The notes under the pieces were generated by a model. It was not told the DNA's origin and searched no databases. It saw only the letters and a list, made by a program, of their open reading frames with translations. The translations under genes and the position numbers were made by a program. From Aquimarina sp. AU58 (GTDB lineage: Bacteria > Bacteroidota > Bacteroidia > Flavobacteriales > Flavobacteriaceae), in NCBI RefSeq assembly GCF_900312745.1, contig NZ_OMPD01000014.1, forward strand, positions 1,860,001 to 1,924,000: a DNA stretch of 64,000 nt, written 5' to 3'. Shown piece by piece: positions 8,552 to 17,584 of the stretch; positions within the stretch are counted from its first letter, which is position 1; every line of letters starts with the position of its first letter.

Positions 8552-9592
8552 CTAGCGTGGTATTTCTACAGATTGCAGGATCATTTCTATAACATTTTCT
8601 GTTGTCATCCCTTCCATTTCACGCTCTGGCGATAAGATCAAACGATGACGTAACACAGGGAAAAGAGATTTTTTTATATCCTCTGGGGTAACAAAATCTC
8701 TCCCGTTAATTGCAGCAAAAGCTTTTGAGGCATTCATAACAGCAATTGATGCCCGTGGGGAACCTCCTAAATATAAATGCGGATGAGTTCTGGTTTTGGT
8801 TACAATTTCGGCAATATATCCCAGGATTTTTTCTTCGATGATTACATCTTGTGTTTTTGCTTTAAATTCTAGTAATTGCTTCGGAGTAATTACCGGATCA
8901 ACCATCTCTAAAGGCTTTGCTGTTTTTCTCTCATGATGAGTTTTTAAGATATTTACCTCGTCTTCAAAAGTAGGGTAATCTACCTTGATTTTAAATAAAA
9001 ATCGATCTAATTGTGCTTCTGGTAAGGCATAAGTTCCTTCTTGTTCTACGGGGTTTTGAGTTGCTAATACCATAAAAGGAGGATCCATAGGATATCGAAT
9101 ACCATCTATAGTTACTTGTCTTTCTTCCATTACTTCAAACAAAGCTGCCTGGGTTTTGGCGGGAGCACGATTAATTTCATCAATAAGAACCATATTAGAA
9201 AAAATAGGCCCTTTTTTAAATTCAAAGTCACTTGTTTTCATATTAAGTACAGAAGTTCCTAATACATCGCTTGGCATAAGATCTGGAGTGAATTGAATTC
9301 GATTAAAATCAGTTTTTAATGTTTTTGCAAATAATTTGGCAGTTACCGTTTTTGCAACCCCAGGTACTCCTTCGATTAAAACATGACCATTAGATAACAG
9401 GGATACAATTAATAACTCGATAAAATCCTGCTGTCCCACAATTACCTTTGCTAATTCTACCTTTAGTTTTTCTACAGATTGTTGTAATTCACTAAGATCT
9501 ATCCTGTTCTGAAAACTTAGGTTTTGCTCTTGAGAGGCTGTCTCAGGAGCTTGCTCCGGGTTTGTGTTGTTTTTAATTTCTTCGTTTTCCAT
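8552..9592 (-). CDS. MoxR family AAA+ ATPase
   Basis: A 346-residue protein. An acidic 40-residue leader precedes the AAA+ core with Walker A GVPGVAKT (about residues 75-82), Walker B MVLIDEINRAP (about 134-144), FMVLATQNP as sensor 1 and GGSPRASIA as sensor 2. MoxR proteins are chaperone-like ATPases that work with DUF58/vWA partners, here encoded immediately downstream. Confidence 0.95.
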   Translation of the reverse strand: MENEEIKNNTNPEQAPETASQEQNLSFQNRIDLSELQQSVEKLKVELAKVIVGQQDFIELLIVSLLSNGHVLIEGVPGVAKTVTAKLFAKTLKTDFNRIQFTPDLMPSDVLGTSVLNMKTSDFEFKKGPIFSNMVLIDEINRAPAKTQAALFEVMEERQVTIDGIRYPMDPPFMVLATQNPVEQEGTYALPEAQLDRFLFKIKVDYPTFEDEVNILKTHHERKTAKPLEMVDPVITPKQLLEFKAKTQDVIIEEKILGYIAEIVTKTRTHPHLYLGGSPRASIAVMNASKAFAAINGRDFVTPEDIKKSLFPVLRHRLILSPEREMEGMTTENVIEMILQSVEIPR

Positions 9593-9621
9593 TTATGATT
9601 CGTTTAAATGATATATCGTTT

Positions 9622-10833
9622 TTAAGATCGACTTTTGAATATGCTTATTAACTCATAAAGCTTTAATACATCTTCTTTTTCGATTTTCACTTTTTTATTC
9701 AGTTCATCAAAATATTTAAATAATATTTTGGTATCCTCTATACTATTATTGCTTCTGGCAGCAATATCTATTATTGTTTTTTCATTGAGTTCATTTGTCG
9801 GGATTCTAAGCACGTTACGTACATAATCCAAAAATAACAGGTTTTGCTTAGCAGCAATTTCTTTATGTTTCCTTTTTTCAAAATACATTCCGCTAATCGT
9901 CTTTGTAAAAGATAAAGTCTGATTTTTTAAAGGTTCTATAATCGGAATACTACGTTGTTTTCGTTTTCCTTCAAAAATTATAAAAAGGACTACTCCAATA
10001 AGCACAAAGTAGTATGCCCATTTGAGGTAGCGATTATTTAAAAGCAAGAAAAGTGGAGAGGTATAAAATGTTTTTCCCGATTTATAATAATTATCCCACA
10101 GTATTTTTTGATTGGGATTTATATAGGCCAAAAGGTTTTGAGTATATTGATAATTCTTGTCTGTTAGCATAAAATAATTCCCAAAGGCCTCGGGAAAAGT
10201 ATGTAATAAGATTTTCCCTTTACCAAAAGATTGTTGTATATAGTTTACTTTTGGGTCTTTGACCTTTAATGTATCATTATATAATTGTGTAACTCCTAAA
10301 ATAGTAGCATTTATCGTATCTAATTCATTAAAATACGGATTATAAATATCTTTATCATATAAAAAAGGAGACGGTGTTTTAAGGTTTTTATTAACCAACT
10401 CAACAAGAGGCTTAGTAGATATGTTATCTATAGATATAAGATTATCGGTCTCAATATTAAGAGTGTCTAATAATCGATTTTCTATAGTTTTTGCCGATAC
10501 AAATAATGTGTTTCCGTTTTCAACCCATTTTAATAGGGTATTTAGCTCATTTTTATCAAAGTTGATCGATCCATTAACAAAAAAGTAGGTTCCGGATATA
10601 GAATCATTATCATTAAGAAACTCATAAGGAGGTTGGTTTATATCTTGTAACCCTTGGATATCAAAAGATTCCTTTATTAAATTATAGGATACAAAGGAAC
10701 CCAAAGGAATTTTATCTGTCTTTGCATAACTGGGATACCAGTTTACAGGTTCGGGTTCACTAGCTTCAATATAGGTGAGTAAACCAATGGCTCCTATAAT
10801 GATGATGATTAATATTTTAGAACTTTTGGTCAT
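9622..10833 (-). CDS. DUF4350 domain membrane protein
   Basis: A protein of 403 residues from the ATG at 10831-10833; a GTG one codon upstream is unlikely. An N-terminal membrane helix is followed by a periplasmic region with VNGSINFDKNELNTLLKWVENG, typical of DUF4350 (a GATase-like fold), a second helix (WAYYFVLIGVVLFIIF) and a cytoplasmic tail. Part of the MoxR cluster; it may scaffold the complex, but no activity is known. Confidence 0.85.
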   Translation of the reverse strand: MTKSSKILIIIIIGAIGLLTYIEASEPEPVNWYPSYAKTDKIPLGSFVSYNLIKESFDIQGLQDINQPPYEFLNDNDSISGTYFFVNGSINFDKNELNTLLKWVENGNTLFVSAKTIENRLLDTLNIETDNLISIDNISTKPLVELVNKNLKTPSPFLYDKDIYNPYFNELDTINATILGVTQLYNDTLKVKDPKVNYIQQSFGKGKILLHTFPEAFGNYFMLTDKNYQYTQNLLAYINPNQKILWDNYYKSGKTFYTSPLFLLLNNRYLKWAYYFVLIGVVLFIIFEGKRKQRSIPIIEPLKNQTLSFTKTISGMYFEKRKHKEIAAKQNLLFLDYVRNVLRIPTNELNEKTIIDIAARSNNSIEDTKILFKYFDELNKKVKIEKEDVLKLYELISIFKSRS

Positions 10834-10837
10834 CACA

Positions 10838-11587
10838 TTAACGTTGGATAAGATGGGTTATTGAAGTAAACTCTTTTTCAGCTTTCAGGTATAATTTTTC
10901 ATTAACTTCAAAGCTGCCGTACCAGATAAAATCGTATAATTTGGTAATAGATTTAAATTGGAGTTGTACCGAATCGTCTGCTAACTCCTTGATATAATCC
11001 GTATTAGTTTTTTGAGCTTCCCATTGAATTAGTTCTACATCAGATAACTTTTTTAGTACGAACAGGTAATAATACCGAATTGCCAATCTATAATTTTTAT
11101 GCTGTAGGGCCTGATCAATCAATTGTTGAATATCTTGATTTTGAATAATATCTTCATCTTCTGTAAGTTTTATCTGCGGAGGAAGTTGTTTTTCAAGAAG
11201 CATATCCGATGGATTTACTTTCATAAACAACCAACCTAATAAGAACAACACACCTATAATTAAAAGGTAGGGGAGTAGTCTAAAAACTACTGCCCAGAAT
11301 CCGGTTACTTCTTTTGTACCGAACAACCACGAGATAAATCGATTCCAGAGTTGAGTTACCCAGTTTTTAAATTGTGTCCACCAATTATCAGGCTCTTGAT
11401 ATTCAGTATAATCAAAATCATCTTGTGTTTTAAACTCCTCTATTTTTTGATGATCAAACTGTGGTGCTTTTTGCTGAGAGTCGAGATCATAAACTAACTC
11501 CTGGGAATCAGATATAGCAGTACTATCCTGAACTCTTGCTGATAAGAAGAGCGGTACAAAAAATAGGACGTAGTAAAGAATTTTCAA
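10838..11587 (-). CDS. DUF4129 domain protein
   Basis: A 249-residue protein starting at TTG; the signal peptide (KILYYVLFFVPLFLSARV) begins directly at that codon and no in-frame ATG precedes it, so the TTG start looks genuine. One membrane helix (LLPYLLIIGVLFLLGWLFMKV) leads to the DUF4129 motif YRLAIRYYYLFVLKKLSD. In related MoxR clusters such proteins sit between SpoIIM-like and DUF58 genes. It lies 1 bp after the preceding gene. Confidence 0.85.
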   Translation of the reverse strand: MKILYYVLFFVPLFLSARVQDSTAISDSQELVYDLDSQQKAPQFDHQKIEEFKTQDDFDYTEYQEPDNWWTQFKNWVTQLWNRFISWLFGTKEVTGFWAVVFRLLPYLLIIGVLFLLGWLFMKVNPSDMLLEKQLPPQIKLTEDEDIIQNQDIQQLIDQALQHKNYRLAIRYYYLFVLKKLSDVELIQWEAQKTNTDYIKELADDSVQLQFKSITKLYDFIWYGSFEVNEKLYLKAEKEFTSITHLIQR

Positions 11588-11588
11588 T

Positions 11589-12461
11589 TTATTCTGATTT
11601 ACCTAAAAGATCAATTTGTTCTAAAGCGCCTGTAGCGTGTTTTCTTTCATTTAAATTATAATATATAAATGCAGTAGAAATTGCGGTGATAATATATAGT
11701 ATATATTGAGCTGCTGATGATAAGGTGTTTAAGGCGATAAAAACCCAATCAACCATAGTAGATGGATCAGCCAAAGATCCTTCTGAAGCTGCAGTAAATG
11801 TTTTTGTAAAGGTATAGATTAATGCTGGAATAGAAAATACAAAGCCTATTACTCCTATAATGATAGCAATAACAAAAAGTGTGGCAAAGGTAATCCACCA
11901 TTCGTTTTTTATGAGTAGGAAACTATCATTGATCGCATCAGAAATACTAGTACCCCGAAATACCAGAATTGAAAAAACCAAGCTCATAGGGACATACAAA
12001 TAGATACCAGGAATAAGGCAAAGCATGAAACCAAAAAAGGTAATTAATCCCGAAAGAATTCCTAATCCGATAATATTTCCAAAATCTTTTTTTACGCCAT
12101 GCAATACAACTTCAAGGTCGACATTACCTTTGTTATCTATATAGTTTTTAATATAGTGTAAAACAGTACCAAATAGTAATGCATAAAATACGAGTAAGGT
12201 TGCCAACATTGCAAAAAGAGCAATAATAAGGGTTCCCGAATTATACATCCCACCATTTCTAATACTCACCGGATCAAAAATATTCGCAGAAGAATGCGTA
12301 TAATAAGCAGAAGCAAGCAAGAGTAATATAAAAGGGATTCCCGAAGTTTTTAACAAAACAGATAGTAATGATTTACCATTTTGTCGTATAAAAGCAAAAG
12401 TATCTGTTAGGATATCTCCTAATTCTCTTTTTTTCTTAAATTCTATGTAGTCGTTATTCAT
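11589..12461 (-). CDS. multi-spanning membrane protein of the MoxR cluster
   Basis: A 290-residue protein with about six membrane helices after a short cytoplasmic start (FKKKRELGDILTDTFAFI). The middle has a GLGILSGLITFFGFMLCLIPG-type helix pair with a P-G-I-Y turn, seen in the membrane domain of glycerophosphodiester phosphodiesterase-like proteins. There is no catalytic domain. Overlaps the SpoIIM gene by 8 bp, so translation is probably coupled. Confidence 0.7.
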   Translation of the reverse strand: MNNDYIEFKKKRELGDILTDTFAFIRQNGKSLLSVLLKTSGIPFILLLLASAYYTHSSANIFDPVSIRNGGMYNSGTLIIALFAMLATLLVFYALLFGTVLHYIKNYIDNKGNVDLEVVLHGVKKDFGNIIGLGILSGLITFFGFMLCLIPGIYLYVPMSLVFSILVFRGTSISDAINDSFLLIKNEWWITFATLFVIAIIIGVIGFVFSIPALIYTFTKTFTAASEGSLADPSTMVDWVFIALNTLSSAAQYILYIITAISTAFIYYNLNERKHATGALEQIDLLGKSE

Positions 12462-13416
12462 TTTTTAGTCTGTTATAAAGTTGTCTGGGGTAAATTACAT
12501 AATAAAACAAGATTAGAGCTAGCGACCCAGATATGATTAAAATAGCCAGCCAATCAGGCATTTCTGTATGTCTGGTGACAAAGCCTTCTAAAAACCCTGC
12601 TAATATAAAAAAGGGAACTGTGCTAATCACAATTTTTAACCCAGCTTTAATTCCTTTAACAAAAGAAGTAAGTCGAGTATACGTTTTTGGAAACAAAATA
12701 GAGTTTCCTACAACCAGACCTGCACATCCTGCAATAATAATCACAGAGATTTCAATCGTACCATGAATCCATATGGTGCGAGCACTTTCCCAAAGCAATC
12801 CTTTCTCGTAGAAAAAATACTGAAAAGAGCCTAGCATTATAAAATTTTGCATAAGCATATATACGGTACCTATCCCAAACATCACTCCTAAAATAAAGCA
12901 ATTAAGAGCTACTCTAATATTATTTATGGTGATACCTAAAAACATATTGGTTTCTCCCATTTGTTTGTATACTGCCATGGGGTCTTCGTTAGCAATATTT
13001 TCTAGTGTCATATTTACATAAGCATCACCTAAAATCGACCTTACAAATGCCCCGTCCGTCGCAGAAGAATATGCTCCAATAGCCGTAAATAAAGCAGAAA
13101 TGAGAAATGCGATAAGTAAGTGCTTTTGATATTGATAGAATTCTAAAGGAAATTCTTTAACCCAAAAAGAATACAATCGATTTTTTTTCTCTTTTTTTGT
13201 TTTATAGATTTTTTGGTGAGCACTAGATGCCAAACCATTTAAATAATTAAGAGTTTGACTATTAGGATAAAATGTCTGAGCATAACTAAGGTGATCAGTT
13301 ATCTCTATATATAAATTAGAAAGCTCATCTGGAGTTATTTGAGCATTATTAACCAGAACACTTTCAAATTTTAACCATTTATCTTTATTTTGCCTCACAA
13401 AAGCCGCCTCACGCAT
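12454..13416 (-). CDS. stage II sporulation protein M-like membrane protein
   Basis: A 320-residue protein. A soluble helical N-terminus (REAAFVRQNKDKWLKFESVL) is followed by five or six membrane helices with NNIRVALNCFILGVMFGIG and IWIHGTIEISVIIIAGCAG, the SpoIIM signature. In non-sporulating Bacteroidota these proteins occur in MoxR/DUF58/RDD clusters, as here. First gene of the minus-strand cluster, facing the RDD gene across 36 bp, so the two promoters must overlap. Confidence 0.9.
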   Translation of the reverse strand: MREAAFVRQNKDKWLKFESVLVNNAQITPDELSNLYIEITDHLSYAQTFYPNSQTLNYLNGLASSAHQKIYKTKKEKKNRLYSFWVKEFPLEFYQYQKHLLIAFLISALFTAIGAYSSATDGAFVRSILGDAYVNMTLENIANEDPMAVYKQMGETNMFLGITINNIRVALNCFILGVMFGIGTVYMLMQNFIMLGSFQYFFYEKGLLWESARTIWIHGTIEISVIIIAGCAGLVVGNSILFPKTYTRLTSFVKGIKAGLKIVISTVPFFILAGFLEGFVTRHTEMPDWLAILIISGSLALILFYYVIYPRQLYNRLKNE

Positions 13417-13452
13417 GTATCGAAGATTAAGAGGCTCAAAGAAACATAATTA

Positions 13453-14169
13453 ATGGATAATTTTCAAATAGAAACTGCTCAAAATGTTAGTATACAGCAA
13501 AATGCTGCCGGAATAGGAGAGCGTATTCTAGCGTATCTCATTGATCTTTTGATTATCATAGCTTATTTTATCATAACTATATTTATGATTGGGGCATTGA
13601 GTCTCGATTTTGGAGACGAGTGGGCTTTCTGGTTAATTTTAAGTTTACCACCGTTTTTATACTTTATATTATGGGAAACATTTTGGGATGGTAAAACTCC
13701 CGGTAAAGCAACGATGAAAATAAAAGTGGCCCGTATGGATGGAGCAAGACCTGCTTTTTCGAATTACCTGGTGCGATGGCTACTTCGTTTATTAGATATT
13801 ACTTTGGCATTTGGCGGTGTTGCGGTTGTTTCTATTTTATTAAACGGCAAAGGACAACGCCTGGGAGATATGGCAGCAGGTACTACTGTGATTAGTGAGC
13901 GGCAACGTGTACGATTTAACCAAACCATATTAGTCGATATTCCCGAAGACTATGTGGCCGTGTATCCCCAGGTTACTGTTTTTAGTGATGCAGAGATGCG
14001 TAAAATAAAAACTATTTATACCGAAGCAAGACGAGATGCAGATCATAATATCATTCTCGAACTTTCTAAAAAAGTAAGTGCTTTAATGGATGTTACTCCG
14101 CAAGAAAAACCATTACAATTCGTAGATCGGGTAATCGCAGATTATAATTATTATACGCAGAAGTTGTAG
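13453..14169 (+). CDS. RDD family membrane protein
   Basis: A 238-residue protein. GIGERILAYLIDLLIIIAYF starts the RDD domain, and TPGKATMKIKVARMDG and KGQRLGDMAAGTTVI complete it; three membrane helices are visible. The C-terminal 80 residues are soluble. RDD proteins are proposed transporters or accessory membrane proteins. Divergent from the SpoIIM gene and a usual member of this cluster. Confidence 0.92.
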   Translation: MDNFQIETAQNVSIQQNAAGIGERILAYLIDLLIIIAYFIITIFMIGALSLDFGDEWAFWLILSLPPFLYFILWETFWDGKTPGKATMKIKVARMDGARPAFSNYLVRWLLRLLDITLAFGGVAVVSILLNGKGQRLGDMAAGTTVISERQRVRFNQTILVDIPEDYVAVYPQVTVFSDAEMRKIKTIYTEARRDADHNIILELSKKVSALMDVTPQEKPLQFVDRVIADYNYYTQKL

Positions 14170-14274
14170 TTTTTGGTAGTAGATATAAGCAATAAAACTT
14201 TTAGAGTATATTGTACTAGTTCTTTATCCTTCAATTTTTGCCTTGAATTACCAATAAGAATGTAATAAAAATAG

Positions 14275-14314
14275 AAGTTAAGATTTATAAATTGATAAGT
14301 TAAGATTTATAAAT
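14275..14314 (+). repeat. two-copy 22-bp direct repeat
   Basis: AAGTTAAGATTTATAAAT occurs at 14275-14292 and again at 14297-14314, separated by TGAT. It lies about 155-195 bp upstream of the peptide A gene. Confidence 0.8.
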
Positions 14315-14391
14315 GCTTAGTACCACACCTTTCAATACAGTATACCATTACCTTATCTTTATGACAAATAACATGTTATGATATTATAAAA

Positions 14392-14407
14392 TATTTTCGC
14401 GAAAATA
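14392..14407. promoter_or_regulatory. 16-bp palindrome, candidate operator of peptide A
   Basis: TATTTTCGCGAAAATA is a perfect inverted repeat 62 bp upstream of the peptide A start codon. No matching regulator was identified. Confidence 0.4.
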
Positions 14408-14469
14408 GTCGTAAAAGTTGTAAGCGACTTTAAAAAACTACCAACAAATTAATTCTTAAAACAATAATC

Positions 14470-14658
14470 ATGTTAAAATCTATTTTAGAAATTAATGGTG
14501 TCAAATCACTAACTAGAGGTAGCCTAAAAAATATATCAGGTGGAAGAATGAGAACAGATTGTAGTATAATATTTGGTGCGTGCGATGAACAACATCCTAC
14601 GAATGATGAGAAGTTTGTAAAATGCCTGAATTATAGTGGCTGTGGCCCTGCTTTCTAA
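14470..14658 (+). CDS. GG-leader cysteine-rich precursor peptide A
   Basis: A 62-residue peptide. The leader has the pattern IL-x3-G-x3-L and ends NISGG; the same leader layout appears in peptides C, D and E of this window. The core after GG (37 residues) has four cysteines spaced C-x6-C-x13-C-x5-C and ends GCGPAF. GG leaders are normally cut by the C39 peptidase domain of a dedicated ABC exporter, but no such gene is nearby. Own terminator at 14711-14736. Likely a secreted peptide (bacteriocin or signal); function unproven. Confidence 0.75.
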   Translation: MLKSILEINGVKSLTRGSLKNISGGRMRTDCSIIFGACDEQHPTNDEKFVKCLNYSGCGPAF

Positions 14659-14710
14659 GATGATAATGCCAACGGCTATAATCATAAGAGAAGTATTTAA
14701 AATTTACTTT

Positions 14711-14736
14711 AAAAAGCCCTTTCAAAGGGCTTTTTT
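14711..14736 (+). terminator. terminator of peptide A gene
   Basis: AAAAAGCCCTTT pairs with AAAGGGCTTTTT around a two-base loop and is followed by T-rich sequence; it lies 52 bp after the stop. Confidence 0.9.
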
Positions 14737-14921
14737 CTTTTCAATAACAAGAAATAGATGTAGATAAATCTTATAGGTTTTAAATAATCCTAAATACAGC
14801 AAAACCACTTTCTTCTTTGTTTTATTCCTTCTCTTCGGTTTTTATAAAAATAGTTTCTTTTTTTGGGTAACAATTTTTTTCCTTGTTGATATGATGGTAT
14901 AAATCATAAAACTTTTATAAC

Positions 14922-15083
14922 ATGAAAAAAATGAATTTTAAAAAATTAGAATTAAACAAGAAAACTATTGCACAGGTAAAAGGTGGGTTGGCACATCCTA
15001 TGGGGCCGTATAAGGAACGTGTAAAGTGGGCCGTGGGAACACATAACACATGTCAATGCGAAACTATTGCTGCACCGTGCTAA
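14922..15083 (+). CDS. precursor peptide B with LKKL-type leader
   Basis: A 53-residue peptide. The leader reads FKKLELNKKTIAQVKGG, close to leaders of Bacteroidota class I lanthipeptide or natural-product precursors (LxLxK box, then TIA, then GG). The core is 31 residues with three cysteines near its end, in the segment HNTCQCETIAAPC, plus two Thr residues there that could be dehydrated. No LanB, LanC or transporter lies within the window, so any modification would rely on genes elsewhere. A strong terminator follows 7 bp after the stop. Confidence 0.75.
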   Translation: MKKMNFKKLELNKKTIAQVKGGLAHPMGPYKERVKWAVGTHNTCQCETIAAPC

Positions 15084-15089
15084 ATTTTT

Positions 15090-15115
15090 AAAAGCGGACT
15101 TAGGTCCGCTTTTTT
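15090..15115 (+). terminator. terminator of peptide B gene
   Basis: AAAAGCGGAC pairs with GTCCGCTTTT around a TTAG loop, followed by TTCTTTT. Strong and immediately after the stop codon. Confidence 0.92.
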
Positions 15116-15243
15116 CTTTTTGTATTGAAGTGGTTTAGACTTTTTTGATTCTGGCGAAAAATAGTAATTTTTTGATCAATTCAAGTGTTTTTTGTGCTTC
15201 ATAGCAGCGCTACGAAGTAAGAACTTCATTGCTAGTATACTAT

Positions 15244-16011
15244 TTACTTAATCACTTCAGCTTTTATAAAAATATTTTCTTTTGGCCATTCGCTGCCATC
15301 TGTAGGAACATTAGAGATTTTATCGGCCACATCCATTCCTTTTACAACTTTTCCGAAAATCGTATGCTCTCCATCCAGATGAAAAGCTCCATTTTTGGCA
15401 ATTACAATAAAGAATTCGAATGGAGTTGAACGATTTGATGGATTATCTACCCATTGTTTGGATAAAGCAACGACTCCTCTGGTGTGTCTTAAACCTTTTA
15501 CAGGTTCCTGCGGAATGGTATAGTCTCCAATTTCATGACGTTTGTTTGCCATTTGTTGGCGATCACTATTACCTCCCTGGATCACAAAACCTTTGGCAAC
15601 ACGATAGAAAAAAGTTTCATCAAAATATTTCTGTTTTACCAGGTAAATAAAATTTGCTCTATGAATAGGCGTCTTTTTGTATAATTTGATATGAATATCT
15701 CCATGTATAGTTTTTATATTAACTAATGTCTCTGGATTTTCTTTACCATAAGTAGTCAGGAATTCCTCTAGATTATTATTAGTGAGTCTAAATGGCTCTT
15801 CTTCAGTATCTTTATTTTCGTTATTAGATTTCTTTTCATTCTGCGCTGCTGTGGTATCTTCTTTTCCCTTTTTGTCATTTACAGAAATTGAATCTGTATT
15901 TGTTTTTACATCCTGTTTATTTTTCTTAGAATGTGTATCTTCACAACTAGAGAATATGAAAATAGATACGCAAAAGCATAAAATTGATTTGGTAAATGAC
16001 ATTTGAAACAT
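15244..16011 (-). CDS. lipoprotein peptidyl-prolyl cis-trans isomerase (cyclophilin type)
   Basis: A 255-residue protein. A type II signal peptide ends FSSC, followed by a 50-residue charged Ser/Lys/Glu linker and a cyclophilin domain from about residue 95 with FFYRVAKGFVIQGGN and HTIFGKVVKGMDV. One change from textbook cyclophilins is a long insert in the active-site loop, normal for bacterial lipoprotein PPIases. It probably assists folding at the outer membrane. Starts at 16011 or at the ATG at 16002; either way its 5' end overlaps the divergent Nudix gene. Confidence 0.9.
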   Translation of the reverse strand: MFQMSFTKSILCFCVSIFIFSSCEDTHSKKNKQDVKTNTDSISVNDKKGKEDTTAAQNEKKSNNENKDTEEEPFRLTNNNLEEFLTTYGKENPETLVNIKTIHGDIHIKLYKKTPIHRANFIYLVKQKYFDETFFYRVAKGFVIQGGNSDRQQMANKRHEIGDYTIPQEPVKGLRHTRGVVALSKQWVDNPSNRSTPFEFFIVIAKNGAFHLDGEHTIFGKVVKGMDVADKISNVPTDGSEWPKENIFIKAEVIK

Positions 16012-16640
16012 TTAAGAATTTAATCCCAAAAATAGAAAAAATGTCAGTACCGGGAGAATCTTCCCATTTTATTATGGCTCCAGAAGCTCGTATGAAAGCA
16101 TTGAATCATCTTAAAATTGAAGAGAGAAGCCCTAGAAATGCAGCGGTGATGATGTTTTTTTATCCAAAGGATAGCATAACTCATCTTGTACTGATTTTAC
16201 GACCCGAATACGAAGGAGTACATTCGGGACAGATTGCATTACCAGGAGGAAAAGTAGAGATGTATGATATAAATTATACAGAGACAGCACTACGAGAAAC
16301 TCATGAAGAGGTAGGAGTACAGCCTAATACTGTTACTATTATTAAATCCCTCACCAAAGTATATATCCCTCCTTCTAATTTTTGGGTACATCCGTTTTTA
16401 GGGTTTTCTGAGAGAAGACCCAATTTTATTCGCCAGAAAGAAGAAGTTGCAAAAGTTATCGAGGTTCCGCTAACAGAACTTCTTAACGAAGATAATGTTG
16501 TTTTTAAAAAATTAACTACTTCTTATGCACAGAATATAGAGGTACCTTCCTTTGAACTAAATGGTTACGTAGTTTGGGGAGCAACTGCAATGATGTTAAG
16601 TGAGCTTAAAATGCTTTTAAAGACGTCAATAGCATTATGA
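15996..16640 (+). CDS. Nudix hydrolase, CoA pyrophosphatase-like
   Basis: A 214-residue protein. HSGQIALPGGKVE followed by TALRETHEEVGV is the Nudix box, and the preceding HSGQIALPGGK is the form seen in CoA pyrophosphatases (NUDT7/NudL type). The end AFELNGYVVWGATAMM-like segment (here SFELNGYVVWGATAMM) is typical of flavobacterial orthologues. The start is supported by the conserved N-terminus FKNLIPKIEKMSVPGESSH. It overlaps the divergent PPIase gene by 7-16 bp. Confidence 0.9.
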   Translation: MTFETFKNLIPKIEKMSVPGESSHFIMAPEARMKALNHLKIEERSPRNAAVMMFFYPKDSITHLVLILRPEYEGVHSGQIALPGGKVEMYDINYTETALRETHEEVGVQPNTVTIIKSLTKVYIPPSNFWVHPFLGFSERRPNFIRQKEEVAKVIEVPLTELLNEDNVVFKKLTTSYAQNIEVPSFELNGYVVWGATAMMLSELKMLLKTSIAL

Positions 16641-16682
16641 TTTTGTATATTTGGCATTCCTAATACAACCGGTTTTCTACAT

Positions 16683-17486
16683 ATGGGATTATTTAAAAGA
16701 AATCCATTTGGACATATATTATTTTTTAAAAAATGGCTTATCCGTATTATGGGTGGGTTAACGCATAGTCGTTATAGAGGTTTTAATGAATTACAAATTG
16801 AAGGAAGCGAAATTTTTAAAAACCTTCCTGATAATAATGTGTTATTTGTTTCTAATCATCAAACTTATTTTGCTGATGTAGTAGCAATGTTTCATGTTTT
16901 TAATGCAAGTCTAAGTGGTCGTACAGACTCTATTAAGAATGTAGGGTATTTATGGCAACCTAAGCTTAATCTTTATTATGTAGCTGCAAAAGAAACGATG
17001 AGAGCCGGATTATTAGCAAGAATTCTTGCGTATGCCGGAGCTATAACTGTAGAGCGTACCTGGAGAGAGAAAGGAAAAGATGTGAATCGCCAGGTAAAAA
17101 TGAGTGACATTACTAATATTTCTAGAGCATTAGATGATGGGTGGGTGATTACATTTCCGCAGGGAACTACAAAACCTTTTAAGCCTATTCGTAAAGGAAC
17201 TGCTCATATTATTCGGAAATATAAACCCATAGTAATTCCTATTGTAATAGACGGTTTTAGAAGATCTTTTGATAAAAAAGGTATTCGTATTAAAAAACGA
17301 GGAATATTACAATCTATGGTGATAAAAAAACCACTGGATATTGATTATGAAAATGATTCTATCGATGATATCGTAAGTAAATTAGAGTTTGCTATAGAAC
17401 AACATCCATCTTTTCTTAAAGTAATTCCGAAGGAAGAATTAGAAGCCGAGGAAGAACTTAATAAGAAAAGACAGTGGGAATACTAA
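16683..17486 (+). CDS. 1-acyl-sn-glycerol-3-phosphate acyltransferase-like protein
   Basis: A 267-residue PlsC-family protein. The catalytic motif reads VSNHQTYFADV: the His and Asp are separated by five residues, not the usual four, and the FPEGT motif is FPQGTTKPF. Later VIPIVIDGFRRSFDKKG fits motif IV. I recall flavobacterial homologues sharing these features, so it is a divergent subfamily rather than a broken gene. It may acylate lysophosphatidic acid or an ornithine/other lyso-lipid. Follows the Nudix gene at 42 bp. Confidence 0.8.
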   Translation: MGLFKRNPFGHILFFKKWLIRIMGGLTHSRYRGFNELQIEGSEIFKNLPDNNVLFVSNHQTYFADVVAMFHVFNASLSGRTDSIKNVGYLWQPKLNLYYVAAKETMRAGLLARILAYAGAITVERTWREKGKDVNRQVKMSDITNISRALDDGWVITFPQGTTKPFKPIRKGTAHIIRKYKPIVIPIVIDGFRRSFDKKGIRIKKRGILQSMVIKKPLDIDYENDSIDDIVSKLEFAIEQHPSFLKVIPKEELEAEEELNKKRQWEY

Positions 17487-17584
17487 TCTTTTTAGTAGTT
17501 TATTACGTTCCTTGCCTCAAAAAAAGCCAAGAGATCATTCGACCTTTTGACTTTTTGTTAATTCAATATGTATGAAGAAATCTA

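Larger units (their letters stand above)
14170..14469. other. intergenic region upstream of peptide A
   Basis: No gene of convincing length. It holds two copies of an 18-bp repeat, AAGTTAAGATTTATAAAT, at 14275-14292 and 14297-14314 (22-bp period), and a 16-bp perfect palindrome, TATTTTCGCGAAAATA, at 14392-14407. The palindrome is 62 bp upstream of the peptide A start and could be an operator. Confidence 0.5.

Noticed and set aside
15197..15217. Inverted repeat CTTCATAGC / GCTACGAAG after the PPIase gene, considered as a terminator
   Set aside because: No T-run follows on either strand.
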